NCBI RefSeq assembly: GCF_028372415.1
Contig: NC_092874.1
Span: forward strand, 61,131,865-61,195,864
Length of the DNA: 64,000 bases
DNA from: Notamacropus eugenii
Lineage: Eukaryota > Chordata > Mammalia > Diprotodontia > Macropodidae
Direction of reading: 5' to 3'
The position numbers and the translations under genes are program-made. This document shows positions 1-10,789 of this stretch, one piece after another; position 1 is the stretch's first letter; each line of letters begins with the position of its first letter. Under the pieces are notes generated by a model, which did no database searches, had not been told where the DNA came from, and saw nothing but the letters and a program-made list of their open reading frames with translations.

Positions 1-297
1 GAATATAAATTGGTCACAAGCTGTGGAGAAGCTCAAAAAGGATTTTGCAAATTAAGTAAGAGAAGTAGAGGAAAAATTGGGAAGAGAAATGAGTGATACA
101 AGAAAATCATGAAAAATGAACCAACAGCTTGCTAAAGAAGACCCTCCAAATATTGAAGAAAATAACACCTTAAAAAATAGACTAACACAAATGGCAAAAG
201 AAGCCCAAAAAGCCACTGAGGAAAAGAATGCCCTAAAAAGCAGAATTAGCCAAATGGCAAAGGAGGTCCAAAAGCTCAGTGAAGAAAGTAAAGCTTC

Positions 298-311
298 AAA
301 AATTAGAATGG
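298..311. repeat. Left target-site duplication of the EMD retrocopy
   Basis: The 14-bp sequence aaaaattagaatgg occurs here and again at 1802-1815, flanking the emerin retrocopy exactly. The length and A-rich start fit L1 endonuclease-primed insertion. The second copy merges with the poly(A) tail. Confidence 0.9.
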
Positions 312-1801
312 AGCCTGCCCGTCCACCATCACATCCCTCCCTTGTTCTCTGAGGAGATCACCCATCACCACCCTGTCTGGTGTCCACCATGGAGGACTAG
401 CATGGCCTCTCCAACCAGGAGCTCACTCACCTGTTCAAGCTCTACAACATCACCCCCCGGCCCGTCATGGGTTCAACCTGAAAACTGTATGAAAAGAAAA
501 TCTATGAATATGGAAGTCAGAGAACCAAGCTTTCCCCTGTGACTGCCAGGTCTTCTTACCAATATGCAGAGGATTTTGAGGGTGAAGCTTATGGTTCCAG
601 ACAGGGACAGGATGAAGATGACGACATGGATGAAGGTGATGAAGTTGACTGTGATAATTACTATGAAGAGAATTACTCAACTACCAAAACTTATGGGGAG
701 ACTGATATTGCAGCCATCCTAGCAGCCAAGACCAGGACCAGCTTCCAGGAGCCCCTGCCTTCCACAAGCTACAGCAGTGGCAGTTCCAAGGCACCTACTT
801 ATCACCTGCACCAGTAAATAAGAGAATATTCTCTGTCTTGTAACCCAGAGGAGAACATAGACAGTGACTTCAACTGCGACAGCAATGCCTACCAGAGTGT
901 TTCTCACTACCGAACTGACACTGACTTGTTCTTGTCTTCTAGCCCAGTGGTTTCTTCTCCTTTTTCCTCCACCCCAGTTTCCTCCCACTGGCACTCCCTC
1001 CCTCCAGAAGCCTGTCAGTCTACCTGACCAAGGCCCTGAGTCTAAGCTTGGAAAGTATGAGAAAATGGTGCCCCTTTGGGTCCAGTTCCTTCTCTTCATT
1101 GATTTTGCTCTTTTTCTGGCCTTTTTCTACTATTTCATACAGGCAGATGATGACAACCCCTTCACTCTCCGTAACTGAAGGCCCCTTCTGGGCCCTGGTC
1201 TCATTTTGACATTCTAGCCTCCCTTCTGGGGTGATTGGGAGGGGGTGCAGGGATATCTTCCTGCTTTCATTTGCTGTAGGCCCTGTTGAGACTGCCTCTG
1301 TGGCCCATTTGGTTTATCCAGGTCCTACCCATAGTGCCTTGTTGTTTGGCTTTCATTTGAAGCCTTTTGTTGGATTGATTGGAAAAGAGTATTCATGTTT
1401 GTTTCTGGAAAAGGAGTTGTCCTGCCCCAGCATAGATAGATATGCTCCCCTATCACATTTGAGCAGACAGATCAGGGGTGTCTTCTAGGAATCCTTTCCT
1501 TGAAGAAAGCTGTGCTCCAGTGCCCTCACTCGAGGTCAGGGGGAGTGGTATCCAAACACCATAGTGTTCTCATGGGCTAGGCTCCATCTCACCTGATGCC
1601 TCTGTAGAGTCCACCCCAGCAGTGCCATCACTCCACCTACATCCCTGCCCTCCATCCAAGGGGAGGACAAAGGCCCTCCCTGCCCTTGGACTTCTCACAC
1701 CTGGAGGAAAAGTGAGATTTTCAACAAAAAGTGTCAACCATCCTGCCCTTGACTTTGTTCTCATACAGTTTGTGAATTAAAGAGTTTGTTTATTTTTCAA
1801 A
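312..1801 (+). pseudogene. EMD: Processed pseudogene of emerin (EMD)
   Basis: Emerin is a LEM-domain protein of the inner nuclear membrane that binds BAF and lamins. This copy has no introns. It has a 5' UTR (312-388), an ATG in good Kozak context at 389, a coding remnant to the stop at 1176-1178, and a 3' UTR with ATTAAA at 1776-1781 followed by a short A-run. The LEM domain (codons 7-38) aligns with human emerin without gaps: LSNQELTHLFKLYNI, PVMGST, KLYEKKI. Later come an acidic segment, YYEENYSTTKTYGE, SAYQS-like (NAYQSVSHYR) and the C-terminal membrane segment with QADDDNPF. It is dead: TAG at codon 4 (398-400), TGA at codon 31 (479-481, an Arg codon in emerin), TAA at 815-817 and a frameshift between about 980 and 1020. 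The reading past NPF by four codons may mean the original stop is lost. The length (about 263 codons) fits the 254-residue human protein. Confidence 0.95.
1776..1781 (+). promoter_or_regulatory. Poly(A) signal of the EMD retrocopy
   Basis: ATTAAA lies about 18 bp before the A-run at 1799-1806, as expected for a retrotransposed copy of a cleaved and polyadenylated mRNA. Confidence 0.8.
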
Positions 1802-1815
1802 AAAAATTAGAATGG
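1802..1815. repeat. Right target-site duplication of the EMD retrocopy
   Basis: Same 14 bp as 298-311. The host ORF1 sequence resumes directly after it, so the two flanks rejoin when the insert is removed. Confidence 0.9.
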
Positions 1816-3429
1816 ATCAGACAGAAGCTAATGACTTTATGAGAAACCAAGAAATTACAAAACAAAACCAAAAGAATGAAAAAATAGAAGACAATGTGAA
1901 ATATCTCATTGGAGAAACAACTGACCTGGAAAATAGATTCAGGAGAGACAATTTAAAATTATGGGACTACCTGAAAGCCATGATCAAAAAAAGAGCCTAG
2001 ACATCATCTTTCATGAAATTATCAAGGAAAACTGCCCTGATATTCTAGAACCAGAGGGTAAAGTAAATATTGAAAGAATCCACCGATGACCTCCTGAAAG
2101 AGATTTGAAAAGAGAAACTCCTAGGAGTATTGTAGCCAAATTCCAGAGTTCCCAGGTCAAGGACAAAATATTGCAAGCAGCCAGAAAGAAACAATTTGAG
2201 TGTTGTTGAAATACAATCAGGATAACACAAGATCTAGCAGTTTCTACATAAGGGATTGAAGGGCTTAGAATATGTTATTCCAGAGGTCAGAGGAGCTAAG
2301 ATTAGAACCAAGAATCACCTACCTGGAAAAACTGACTATTATCCTTCAGGGGGAAAAATGGACATTAAATGAAATTGAGGACTTTCAAGCTTTCTTGATG
2401 AAAAGACCAGAGCTGAATTGAAAATCTGACTTTCAAATAGAGGAATCAAGAGAAGCATGAGAAGGTAAACAGGAAAGAGAAATCACAAAGGACTTACTAA
2501 AGCTCAAATGTTTACATTCCTACATGGAAAGACTTGTAACTCATGAGAAATTTCTCAGTATTAGAGTAGTTGGAGGAAAGAGAAAGAGAGACAGAGACAG
2601 AGACAAAGAGACAGACAGAGAAAGACAGAGATGGATGGATGGTACAGGGTGAGTTGAATATGAAGGGATGATATTTTAAAAATAAAATTAAGGTGTGAGA
2701 AAGGAATATATTGGGGAGAGAAAGGGAAAGATAGAATGGGGTAAATTATCTCATGTAAAAGAGGCAAGAAAAAGGTTTTACAATGGAGGGGAAGAAAGGG
2801 AGGTAAGAAGGAATGAGTGAACCTTACTCTCATTGGATTTAGCTTAAGGAGGGAATAATATATACACTCAGTTGGGTATCTTACCCTACAGGAAAGTAGG
2901 AGGAAAGGAGATAAGAAATGGGGATGATAGAAGGGAAGATATATGGTGGAGGGGTAATGAGAAGCAAATACTTTAGAAAAGGGACAGGGTCAAAGGAGAA
3001 CATAGAATTGGGGAGCAAGATAGGATGGAGGGAAATATGGTTAGTCTTTCACAACAAGACTGTTATGGAGGTATTTTATATAAGTACACACGTAAAACCT
3101 ATATTGAATTGCTTGCCTTCTCAGGGGAGGGAAGAAGAGAGATAATATGGAGCTCGAAGTTTTTAAAACAAATGTTAAAAAATTGTATTTAAATGCAATT
3201 GGGAAATAAGATATACAGGCAATGGGGTGTAGAAATCTATCTTGCCCTTCAAGAAAGTAAAGGGGAAGGGGATAAGAAGGGGAAAGATAAAAGAGAGGGC
3301 TGACTGAGGGAAAATGTAATCTTGGAGTGGGGAGGGGAAAGATGGGGACAAAATTTGGAACTCAACATCTTGTGGAAATGAATGTTGAAAACTAAAAACA
3401 AATAAGTAAATTTAAATCTTAAAAAATCA

Positions 3430-4330
3430 AATGAGGAAGGGAGAATAAAAATGGGAAAAATAAATGAGTTATGAAAGAGTCATGAAAAAAAGAGTCAACA
3501 GCTTGGAAAAGGAAGCACAAAAAATGGAATAAGAAAACACCTCTTTTAAAAGTAGAACTGGCCAAATGAAAAAGGAGGTACAAAAGTTCACTCTAAAGAA
3601 AATAAACCCTTGAAATTGTAATTGTGCAAGTAGAAGCTAATGACTCCATGAGACACCAAGAATCAATCTAAAATATTTAAGCATTTCCAAAAATAACCAA
3701 ACAAAATCAGAAGAATGAAGAAATAGAAGAAAATGTAAAATAACTCATTGGAGAAACAACTGACCTGGAAAACAGTTCCAGGAGACATAATTTAAGAACT
3801 GTTGAATTACCTGAAAGCCATGATCAAAAAAAAAAAGCCTGGACAGTATCTTTCAAGAAGTTATCAAGGAAGACTCCGCTGATATCTTAGAACCAGAGGG
3901 TTAAGTAGTAATTGAAAAAAAAATCCTCCAATTACCTCCTGAAAGAGATCCCAGAATTAAAACACCCAGAACTCTCAAGCGGAGAAAATCCTGATAGTAT
4001 CCAGAAAGAAACAATTCATATATTAAGGAGTCACAGTCAGCATTACACAAGGTATAGCATCTTCTGCATTAAAGGTTCAGAAGACTTGGAATATTATATT
4101 CCAGAAAGCGTAGGAGTATGGATTACAACCAAGAATAAAGTACCCAACAAAACTGAGCATAATCTTTCAGGAGAAAATGAACATTCAATGAAATAGGAGA
4201 GTTTCAAACATTCTTGATGAAAAAAGCAGAGCTAAACAGAAAATCCACGTTTCCAATAAAAGACTCAAGAAAAGCATAAAAAGGTAGACAGGAAAGGAAA
4301 AAAAACATGTTATTCAATAAGATTGAGCTG
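3430..4330 (+). pseudogene. L1 ORF1 remnant
   Basis: This is the RNA-binding ORF1 protein of L1, broken in all frames. The parallel order of phrases with 1802-2470 and 37590-38434 supports the call: a coiled coil with repeated lysine/glutamate heptads, a 'gacctggaaaacag' linker, 'gatatcttagaaccagaggg', and the C-terminal region around 3912-4196 that still reads for 94 codons. It starts without a clear methionine because the element is 5'-truncated. Confidence 0.75.
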
Positions 4331-4839
4331 TTCACATCCCTACATGGAAAGATAATAAGCATAACTCTTAAGAACTAAATCTTTATTAAGTCAAAAGGAG
4401 TATACATAGGCAGAGGGTGTAGGTTTAAGTTGAACTTGTTGAGATAAAATTTTTAAAAATAAGGGATGAGAAGGAGTATTGCACGGGGGGAAGAGAGGAG
4501 AGAGACAGAATGAAGCAAATTATAGCACATGAAGAGGTGTGAAAGACCTATTACAGTGAAAGGAAGAAGGGGATGGGGCTGAGCATTGCCTGAATCTTAC
4601 TGTCACCAGATTTGGCTCAAAGAGGGAATAACAAACATATTCTGTTGAATATAGAAATCTATCTTACCTGACAAGGAAGTAGGAGGGGAGTGGAGCCAGA
4701 AAAGGAGGAGTTCTGATAGAAGGGAGGGCAGATTGAGGGAGGTGATGGTTAGAAGCAAAACACTGGTCAGGAGGGACAGGCTGAAAAGAGAGATAAAAAT
4801 TATACATGAGAAAAATAGTATGGAGGGAAATATACAGTT

Positions 4840-5117
4840 AGTAGTGATAACCGTGAATGTAAATAGGATGAACTCGCCTATGAAATGAAAGCAGTTCATA
4901 GAGTTTATTAAAAAACAGAATCCTGCAATATTTTGTTTACAATAAACACATTTGAAGGATAGAGATGTACACACAGACTAAAGGTAAATGGCTGGAGCAG
5001 AATCTATTATTATGCTTCAACTGAAGTAAAAACAGAAAAAGAAGGGGTTGCAATTATGATCTTAGAAAAAGCAAAAATAGATCTAATTAAAAGAAACAAG
5101 GAAGGAAACAACATCTT
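4840..5117 (+). pseudogene. L1 ORF2 endonuclease start, remnant
   Basis: Translation with stops gives TVNVNRMNSP, an Ile-Lys-Lys-Gln-Asn-Pro-Ala-Ile phrase and THLK. These belong to the N-terminal apurinic-type endonuclease of L1 ORF2. The frame is cut at 5117 by an opposite-strand L1 insertion and continues at 6782. Confidence 0.7.
5103..5117. repeat. Left target duplication of the opposite-strand L1
   Basis: aggaaacaacatctt here matches aggaaactacatctt at 6767-6781 (14 of 15). It flanks the minus-strand L1 fragment and marks a normal target-primed insertion into the older L1. Confidence 0.85.
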
Positions 5118-5166
5118 TTTTTAATATATTAATTTTATTTATTTTTGATGTTCTACAATCACTACC

Positions 5167-5172
5167 ATAAAA
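5167..5172. repeat. Left 6-bp target duplication of solo LTR
   Basis: ataaaa here is repeated at 5783-5788, directly outside the TG...CA ends of the LTR. Confidence 0.85.
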
Positions 5173-5782
5173 TGCCAGGCCTAGAGGCCTGAGGGCTACC
5201 CGAGTCTTCCCTTACCTCTATCGGAGGTCTTCGGTTGGCCAAACCGGATGCTCTTATGAGAGAAAGGACGTTCCAGAGTCGAACAAGGGTTGAGCTTTAT
5301 TTCAGGGTCTAGTTACAAGTGCAGGGGAATTCTTCCTTAGGAGGGAGCGAAGAATCTCCCAAGGAGGCAAAGATCTTACAATAAGAGATTGGAAGTAGAA
5401 GTGTAAGTGGGGAGAGAGGGGGAGGGGAGAGAGGAGAGAGGAAAAGCGGAGCCTTGTTGTCCTGTCCGCTCCGCGCCCCTCCGCCCAAGAGCGCTTTCAG
5501 GCTTTCCTGATCCTACTTAAACTCTTCAGCAGCATAGTTTGCATCTGAATACCGTGCTGTTAGATAACAATAGTGTGCCCAGATCCGGGACAATCTCCAG
5601 GGCGGGGAGAGCTCTCTCCCATCACGTTTCTCACGGGAAGAGGCGGAAATACACGAGATAGCTCGGTTCACCTCGATTCCCAGTCGTTTCCTGGGGGGTC
5701 TCGTGAGAACTCTAAGATTTAGAAGTTCCCACCTTTACCCGCCCGAGACTGTCCACATGGAATTGAGCTTCCAACCCCAGCA
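5173..5782 (-). mobile_element. Solo retroviral LTR, CpG-rich, class II-like
   Basis: This 610-bp block starts TG and ends CA in either reading and sits between 6-bp direct repeats. It is much richer in G+C and CpG than the DNA around it. Read on the minus strand it contains a U3, a TTTAAG-type TATA-like site near 5510-5520, an AATAAA signal at 5301-5296 and a U5 ending ...CTGGCA. No internal retroviral sequence is present, so it is a solo LTR left by recombination between two LTRs. A 6-bp duplication is typical of betaretrovirus-like (ERVK, class II) elements. The class is inferred, the LTR nature is not. Preserved CpGs suggest a recent insertion or protection from decay. Confidence 0.85.
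5296..5301 (-). promoter_or_regulatory. LTR polyadenylation signal
   Basis: AATAAA on the minus strand, followed by a GT-rich U5 start, marks the R/U5 side of the solo LTR and gives its orientation. Confidence 0.7.
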
Positions 5783-5788
5783 ATAAAA
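5783..5788. repeat. Right 6-bp target duplication of solo LTR
   Basis: Second ataaaa copy. The L1 3' UTR continues after it ('cttagatttttt'). Confidence 0.85.
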
Positions 5789-5963
5789 CTTAGATTTTTT
5801 TCCCCCTACCTACCTCCCACCACCTCCCTCCCTCCCCAAGACGACATACAATTCTACATAGGATCTACACATACATTCCTACTGAATACATTTTCATTAT
5901 AGTCATGCTGTGTAGAAGAACTAAAATAAGTGGGAGAAATCATATAACAAACCAAAACATAAT

Positions 5964-5996
5964 ACACACATGCACACACACACACACACACACACA
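5964..5996. repeat. (CA)n microsatellite
   Basis: A CA dinucleotide run with one TG interruption, inside the minus-strand L1 3' UTR (reads as TG on that strand, as in the other L1 3' ends here). Confidence 0.9.
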
Positions 5997-6766
5997 ATGA
6001 TATGCTACATTCTGCAATTGAATTCCATAGTTCTTTCTCTGAATATGGAAGGGATTTTGCCTTAGAAGACCATTGGAAATTTTTTTTTTTATGTCCTTGC
6101 ATTGCTATGAAGATCCAAGTCTACCAGAAAAAACGCTCGCACACTGTGGTTGTTGTTGTGCACAAAGTTCTCCTGGTTCTGCTCCTTTCACTCATCAGAT
6201 CATATAAGTCTTTCCAGGCTTCTCTGAAATCTTCTTGTTCATCATTTCTTTTGGCACAATAGTATTCCATTACATTCATATACCATAATTTATTCAGCTA
6301 TTCCCCAATTGATGAGCATCCCCTTGATTTGCAGTTTGGGGCAACTACAAAGAATGCTGCTATAAATATTTTTGTACATGTGGAACCCTTTCTCATTTTT
6401 ATGATCTCTTGGGGATATAGTTCTAGAAGCAATATTGCTGGCTCAAAGGGTATGTACATTTTTGTAGCCCTTTGGGCCTAGTTCCAAACCGCTCTCCAGA
6501 ACGGTTGGATGAGCTCACAACTCTACCAACAATGAATTAGTGTTCCAGCTCCCCCACATCCTCTCCAACATTTATCATTTTCCTGTTCTCTCGTGTTTGC
6601 AATTCTGATAGGTGTGATGTGGTACCTCAGAGCTGTTTTGATTTGCATATCTCTAATCAGAAGTGATTTTGAGCATTTTTTCATATGATTATAGATATCT
6701 TTAATTTCTTCCTCTGAAAAGTGTGAAAATTGCATGTTCATATCCTTTGACCATTTATTAATTGGG

Positions 6767-6781
6767 AGGAAACTACATCTT
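6767..6781. repeat. Right target duplication of the opposite-strand L1
   Basis: aggaaactacatctt, one mismatch from 5103-5117. The plus-strand L1 endonuclease sequence resumes just after it ('gctaagag'). Confidence 0.85.
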
Positions 6782-7373
6782 GCTAAGAGATACTATAGAA
6801 ATGAAATAATATCTATATTAAATAGTGTAAACCAAATTCTAAAGGAGAAGTTAAATGAGTTATATGAGGAAAAAGACAGTAAATCTATACTAGGAGAGAC
6901 CTCAGTTTTCCCTTCTCAGGACTAGATAAATCTAAGCACAAATCAAACAAGAAGGAAGGTGAGGAGGTGAATAGAATTTTAGAAATATTAAATATATTAG
7001 ATCTCTGGAGAAAATCAAATGGGGATAGAAAAGGATATATACTCTTCTCTCAGCAGGACATGGCACCTACATAAAAATTAACCATGTGTTAGGGCATAAA
7101 AAACCTCACAATCAAATGCGGAAAGGCAAAGATATTAAATGTATCCTTTTCAGATCATGGTGAAATAAAATTACATTTAATAAAATTTTATGAGAAAGAT
7201 AAAAATTAAATGGAAAGTAAAGAATCTAATCCTAGAGGAAGAGTGGGTCAGAACCAATCACAGAAACACTCAATAATTTCATCAAAGTTAATAACAACAC
7301 TGATACCAAAATTTATGGGAGGCAGCCAAAGCATTACTTAGGAGGAAATGTATAATTATCAATGCTTACATCA

Positions 7374-7543
7374 CACCTGCACAATCTGTGGCCCACGGGC
7401 TGCTTACAGACTGGGCCGCTAGCAGCACACCAAAGGATTTTCTCTACATACAAAGGATGTTTTCCTCTACATTTTTTGCAGGCTGCCCAAAATCCTTTGG
7501 TATGTTGTAAACAGCCTATAGGCTGCAAGTTGTGCAGGCATGT
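7374..7543. mobile_element. Palindromic hAT-like nonautonomous DNA transposon
   Basis: This 170-bp insert breaks L1 ORF2 between two copies of cttacatca (7365-7373 and 7544-7552). Its two halves are imperfect inverted repeats. The left arm begins cacctgcacaat and holds caccaaaggattttctc. The right arm read in reverse begins tgcctgcacaac and holds ataccaaaggatttt. It has no coding potential. The 8-9-bp duplication and inverted ends suggest a hAT MITE. I do not recognise the exact family. Confidence 0.75.
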
Positions 7544-10114
7544 CTTACATCAATAAAACAGAGAAAGAGCAGATCAATGAATGGGGCATGCAACCGAAAA
7601 AGCTAGAAAAAGAACAAATTAAAAATATCAAATTAAACACCAAACTGGAAATCTTGAAAATCAAAAGAGAGTTTAATAAAAATGAAGGTAAGAATACCAT
7701 TGAACTAATAAACAAAAGCAGGAGGTGGTTTTATGGAGTAAAGGCACAATAAAATAGATGAACCAATGGTTAATTTGATTTTTTTAAAAAAGAAGAAAGC
7801 CAAATTACCAGTATCAAAAATCAAAAGGGTGAATTTATCACTAATGAAGAGGAAATTAAAGCAATAATTAGAAGCTATTTGGCCCAATTGTATGGCAATA
7901 AATCTAACCACCTAAGTGAAATGGATGAATATTTACAAAAAATATATATTGTCCAGAATAACAATATAAGAAATAGAATACTTAAATTACCCCATTTTAG
8001 AAAACAAAAGAAATTGAACAAGCCATCAATGAACTTACTAAGAAAAACATACCCAGGGTCAGATGGGTTTACAAGTCAATTCTACCAAAGAACAATTAAT
8101 GCCAACATGTTGTGAACTATTTGGAAAAGTAGACCAAAAAAGAAGTTATATTAATCTCCTTTTATGACACAAATATGGTACTGATAACTAAAGCAGTAAA
8201 ACCCAAAACAGAGAAAGAAAAGTATAGATCAATTTCTCTAATTAATATTGATGCAAAATTTTAAAATAAAACACTACCAAGGAGATTACAACAATATATC
8301 TTTAGGACCATATACTGTGACAAGGTAGGATTTATAACAGTATTGCAAGGATCATTCAATATGAGGTAAATGAAGCGTAACTGACCATATCAATAACAAA
8401 ACAAAACAAAAAATCATGATTTTCTCAATAGATGTAGAAAATGTTTTTGACAAAATACAGCACCCATTTCTATTAAAAAGACTAGAGAACACAGGAATAA
8501 GCGGAGCTTTCCTTAAAAATAAATATTATGTATATAAAACAATCAGCAAACATTTTCTGTAATGAGCATGAGATAGAAGTCTTCCCATTAAATCAGGGGC
8601 AAAGCAAAGATGCACATTATCACCACTATTATTCAATACTGTACTAGAAATTTTAGCTATAGCAATAAGAGAAGAAAAATAAATTGTAGGAATTGCATTA
8701 AGCAATGAGGAAACAAAACTCTCACTCTTTACAGGTGATATGATGACATACTTAGGTAATTAACTAAAAAACTTAGTTGAAATAATTCACAATTTTAGCA
8801 AAGTTTCAGGATATAAAATAAACCCACATAAATCATTAGCATTTCTATACATCACCAACAAAGCTCAGGAAGAAGAGATAGAGAAATTCCATTTAAAATA
8901 ACTGTAGATAATATAAACTATTTGAGAATCTACCTGCCAAGACAAAACAGAAACTATATGAACACAATGATAGTATACTTTTTACACAAATAAAGATCTA
9001 AAGAATTAGAAAAATATAATTGTTCATGGGTAGGCTGAGCAAATATAATAAAATGATAATTCTATGTAAAATAATTTACCTCTTCCATACCATATGGAGC
9101 TACCAAAAGATTTTTTTATAGAGATAGAAAAAAATCATAACAAAATTCATCTGGAAGAACGAAAGGTCAAGGATATCAATGGAATTAATAAAACTAAATG
9201 TGAAGGAAGGTGGCCTAGTAGCATTGGATATCAGATATATTATAAAGTAGTAAGCATCAAAACTCTCTGACACTGAATAAGAAATAAAGTGGTGAATCAG
9301 TGGAAGAGATTAGGTACACAAGACACAGTAGTAAATGACTTTACTAACCTAGTGTATGATAAACCCAAAGACCCCAGCTTCTGGAATAATGAATTTGACA
9401 AAAGCTGCTGAGAAAACTGGAAAATAATATGGCAGAAACTAGGTATAGACCAACATCTTACACTGTATAACAAGGTCAAAATGGGTACATGATTTAGACA
9501 TGAAGGATAAAATTATAAACAAACTACAACACAGAATAGTTTATCTGTCATATCTACGGAGAATGGCAGAATTTATTATCAAACTAGAGACAGAAAGCAT
9601 TATGAAATGTAAAATGAATGATTTTGATTATATTTAATGTAAAAGATTCTGTGTATACAAAGCCAATGCAACCAAGATTAGAAAGAAAGCAGAAATCTGG
9701 GAAATGATTTTTATAATATCTCCGATAAATGTCTCATTTATCAAATATATGAAAAACTGAGTCAAATGTATAAGAATGCAAGTTGTTCCCCAGTTAGTAC
9801 ATGAATAGGCAGTTTTCAGATAAAGAAATCAACACTATCTACAATCATATAAAAATGCTCTAAATCACTATTGATTATAGAAATGCAAATTAAAAACAAC
9901 TCTGAGGTATCACCTCACAAGTATCACATTGACTAATGTGATAGAAATGGAAAATGATAAATATTGGAGAGAAAGTGGGAAAATGCAGACATTAAAGCAC
10001 TGTTGGTGGAGCTGTGAAATAATCCAACCATTCTGGAGAACAATTTGGAACTATACCCAAGAGACTATAAACCTGTGACTACCCCTTGATGAAGTCATAC
10101 CACTGCTAGGTCTC

Positions 10115-10282
10115 TATCCCAAAGAGATCATAAAAGAAGGGTAAGGGACCTACATGTATCCCAAAGAGATCATAAAAGAAGGGTAAGGGACCTACATGTA
10201 TCCCAAAGGGATCATAAAAGAAGGGTAAGGGACCTACATGTATCCCAAAGAGATCATAAAAGAAGGGTAAGGGACCTACATG
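10115..10282 (+). repeat. 42-bp tandem repeat, four copies, inside L1 ORF2
   Basis: Four head-to-tail copies start at 10115, 10157, 10199 and 10241. They begin tatcccaaagagatcataaa and end gggacctacatg, and are nearly identical (one visible change, agag to aggg, in the third). 42 bp equals 14 codons, so the expansion keeps the ORF2 frame. The unexpanded version is at 60710-60755. Confidence 0.95.
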
Positions 10283-10424
10283 TACAAAAATATTTATAGC
10301 AGCTCTTTTTGTGGTGGCAAAAATTACTGAATCAACTATGGTATATGATTGTGTTGGAATATTATTGTTTTACTTTAAGGGGATATACCATATGACATAC
10401 TATAAGAGGGGATACACAGACACA

Positions 10425-10455
<31 letters not shown>
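10425..10455. repeat. (CA)n microsatellite
   Basis: About 15 CA units with a few CAGA variants at the left edge. Confidence 0.95.
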
Positions 10456-10457
<2 letters not shown>

Positions 10458-10743
10458 ACATACCCCTACACTATATGGAATACTGTTGTTGTATCATAAG
10501 AAATGATGAGCAGAATGATTTCAGAAAAACCTAGAAAAGTTTATATGACCTGATGCAAAGTGAAGTAAACAGAACTAGAACACTGTACACAGTATCAGCA
10601 ACATTGTGCCATGATCAACTTCTCATCAAAACAATCACCTAAGACAATTCCAAAGGACCGAAGATGGAAAGTGATACACACATCCAGAGAAAGAACTGAT
10701 GGAGTGTGAATATAAATAGAAATTGCAGCATATTATTTTCACT

Positions 10744-10751
<8 letters not shown>

Positions 10752-10786
<35 letters not shown>
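10752..10786. repeat. (TG)n microsatellite in L1 3' UTR
   Basis: About 17 TG units in the pyrimidine/TG part of the L1 3' UTR. Confidence 0.95.

Positions 10787-10789
<3 letters not shown>

Larger units (their letters stand above)
1..3425 (+). mobile_element. HAL1-like half-L1 element, ORF1 only, disrupted
   Basis: This is a LINE-1-derived element. Its left end lies outside the window and the EMD pseudogene interrupts it at 312-1801. Positions 1-311 encode the ORF1 coiled-coil region, with repeated QMAKEVQKL-type heptads. Positions 1802-2470 continue with the RNA-binding and C-terminal parts, broken by stops and frameshifts. Instead of an ORF2 endonuclease there is a purine-rich 3' region (about 2480-3425) ending in a short A-rich tail near 3420, where a second ORF1 start region follows. 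ORF1 followed directly by a 3' UTR is the layout of HAL1 (half-L1) elements. An L1 with ORF2 deleted is the alternative. The LINE-1 identity is sure; the HAL1 subclass is likely. Confidence 0.75.
5118..6766 (-). mobile_element. 5'-truncated L1 3' end, nested in the plus-strand L1
   Basis: On the minus strand this is the last part of L1 ORF2 followed by the 3' UTR and an A-tail (seen as T-rich sequence at 5116-5122). Positions 6741-6523 (minus) still read as the ORF2 C-terminus, with the phrases [24 protein letters not shown] and [15 protein letters not shown]. The 3' UTR resembles that of the young copy at 60600-61335 (the 'gggaaaaaaatcta' block). A 15-bp target duplication bounds it. A solo LTR later split its 3' UTR. 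Confidence 0.9.
6782..10640 (+). pseudogene. L1 ORF2 remnant: endonuclease, RT and C-terminal regions
   Basis: This is the main body of the split ORF2. Early phrases (6782-7350) are the rest of the endonuclease. 7560-8115 holds the stretch leading to RT, with the readable segments KTEKEQINEWGMQPKKLEKEQ and LSEMDEYLQKIY. PGSDGFTSQFYQ marks the start of RT. The region near 9900-10080 matches the C-terminal part seen on the minus strand at 6523-6741. The longest open stretch is only about 78 codons, so no enzyme is made. A 170-bp DNA transposon and a 42-bp tandem repeat lie within it. Confidence 0.85.

Noticed and set aside
719..1099. 126-codon minus-strand frame
   Set aside because: It is the antisense shadow of the emerin retrocopy.
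4603..4974. 123-codon hydrophobic minus-strand frame that looks like a membrane protein
   Set aside because: It is antisense to the purine-rich L1 inter-ORF region. The same false membrane-like frame recurs at 59663-59947 and 62627-63126, antisense to the same L1 region.
10115..10282. Short regular repeat array, considered as CRISPR or satellite
   Set aside because: There are no spacers, and the unit is a piece of L1 ORF2, so it is a local tandem duplication.
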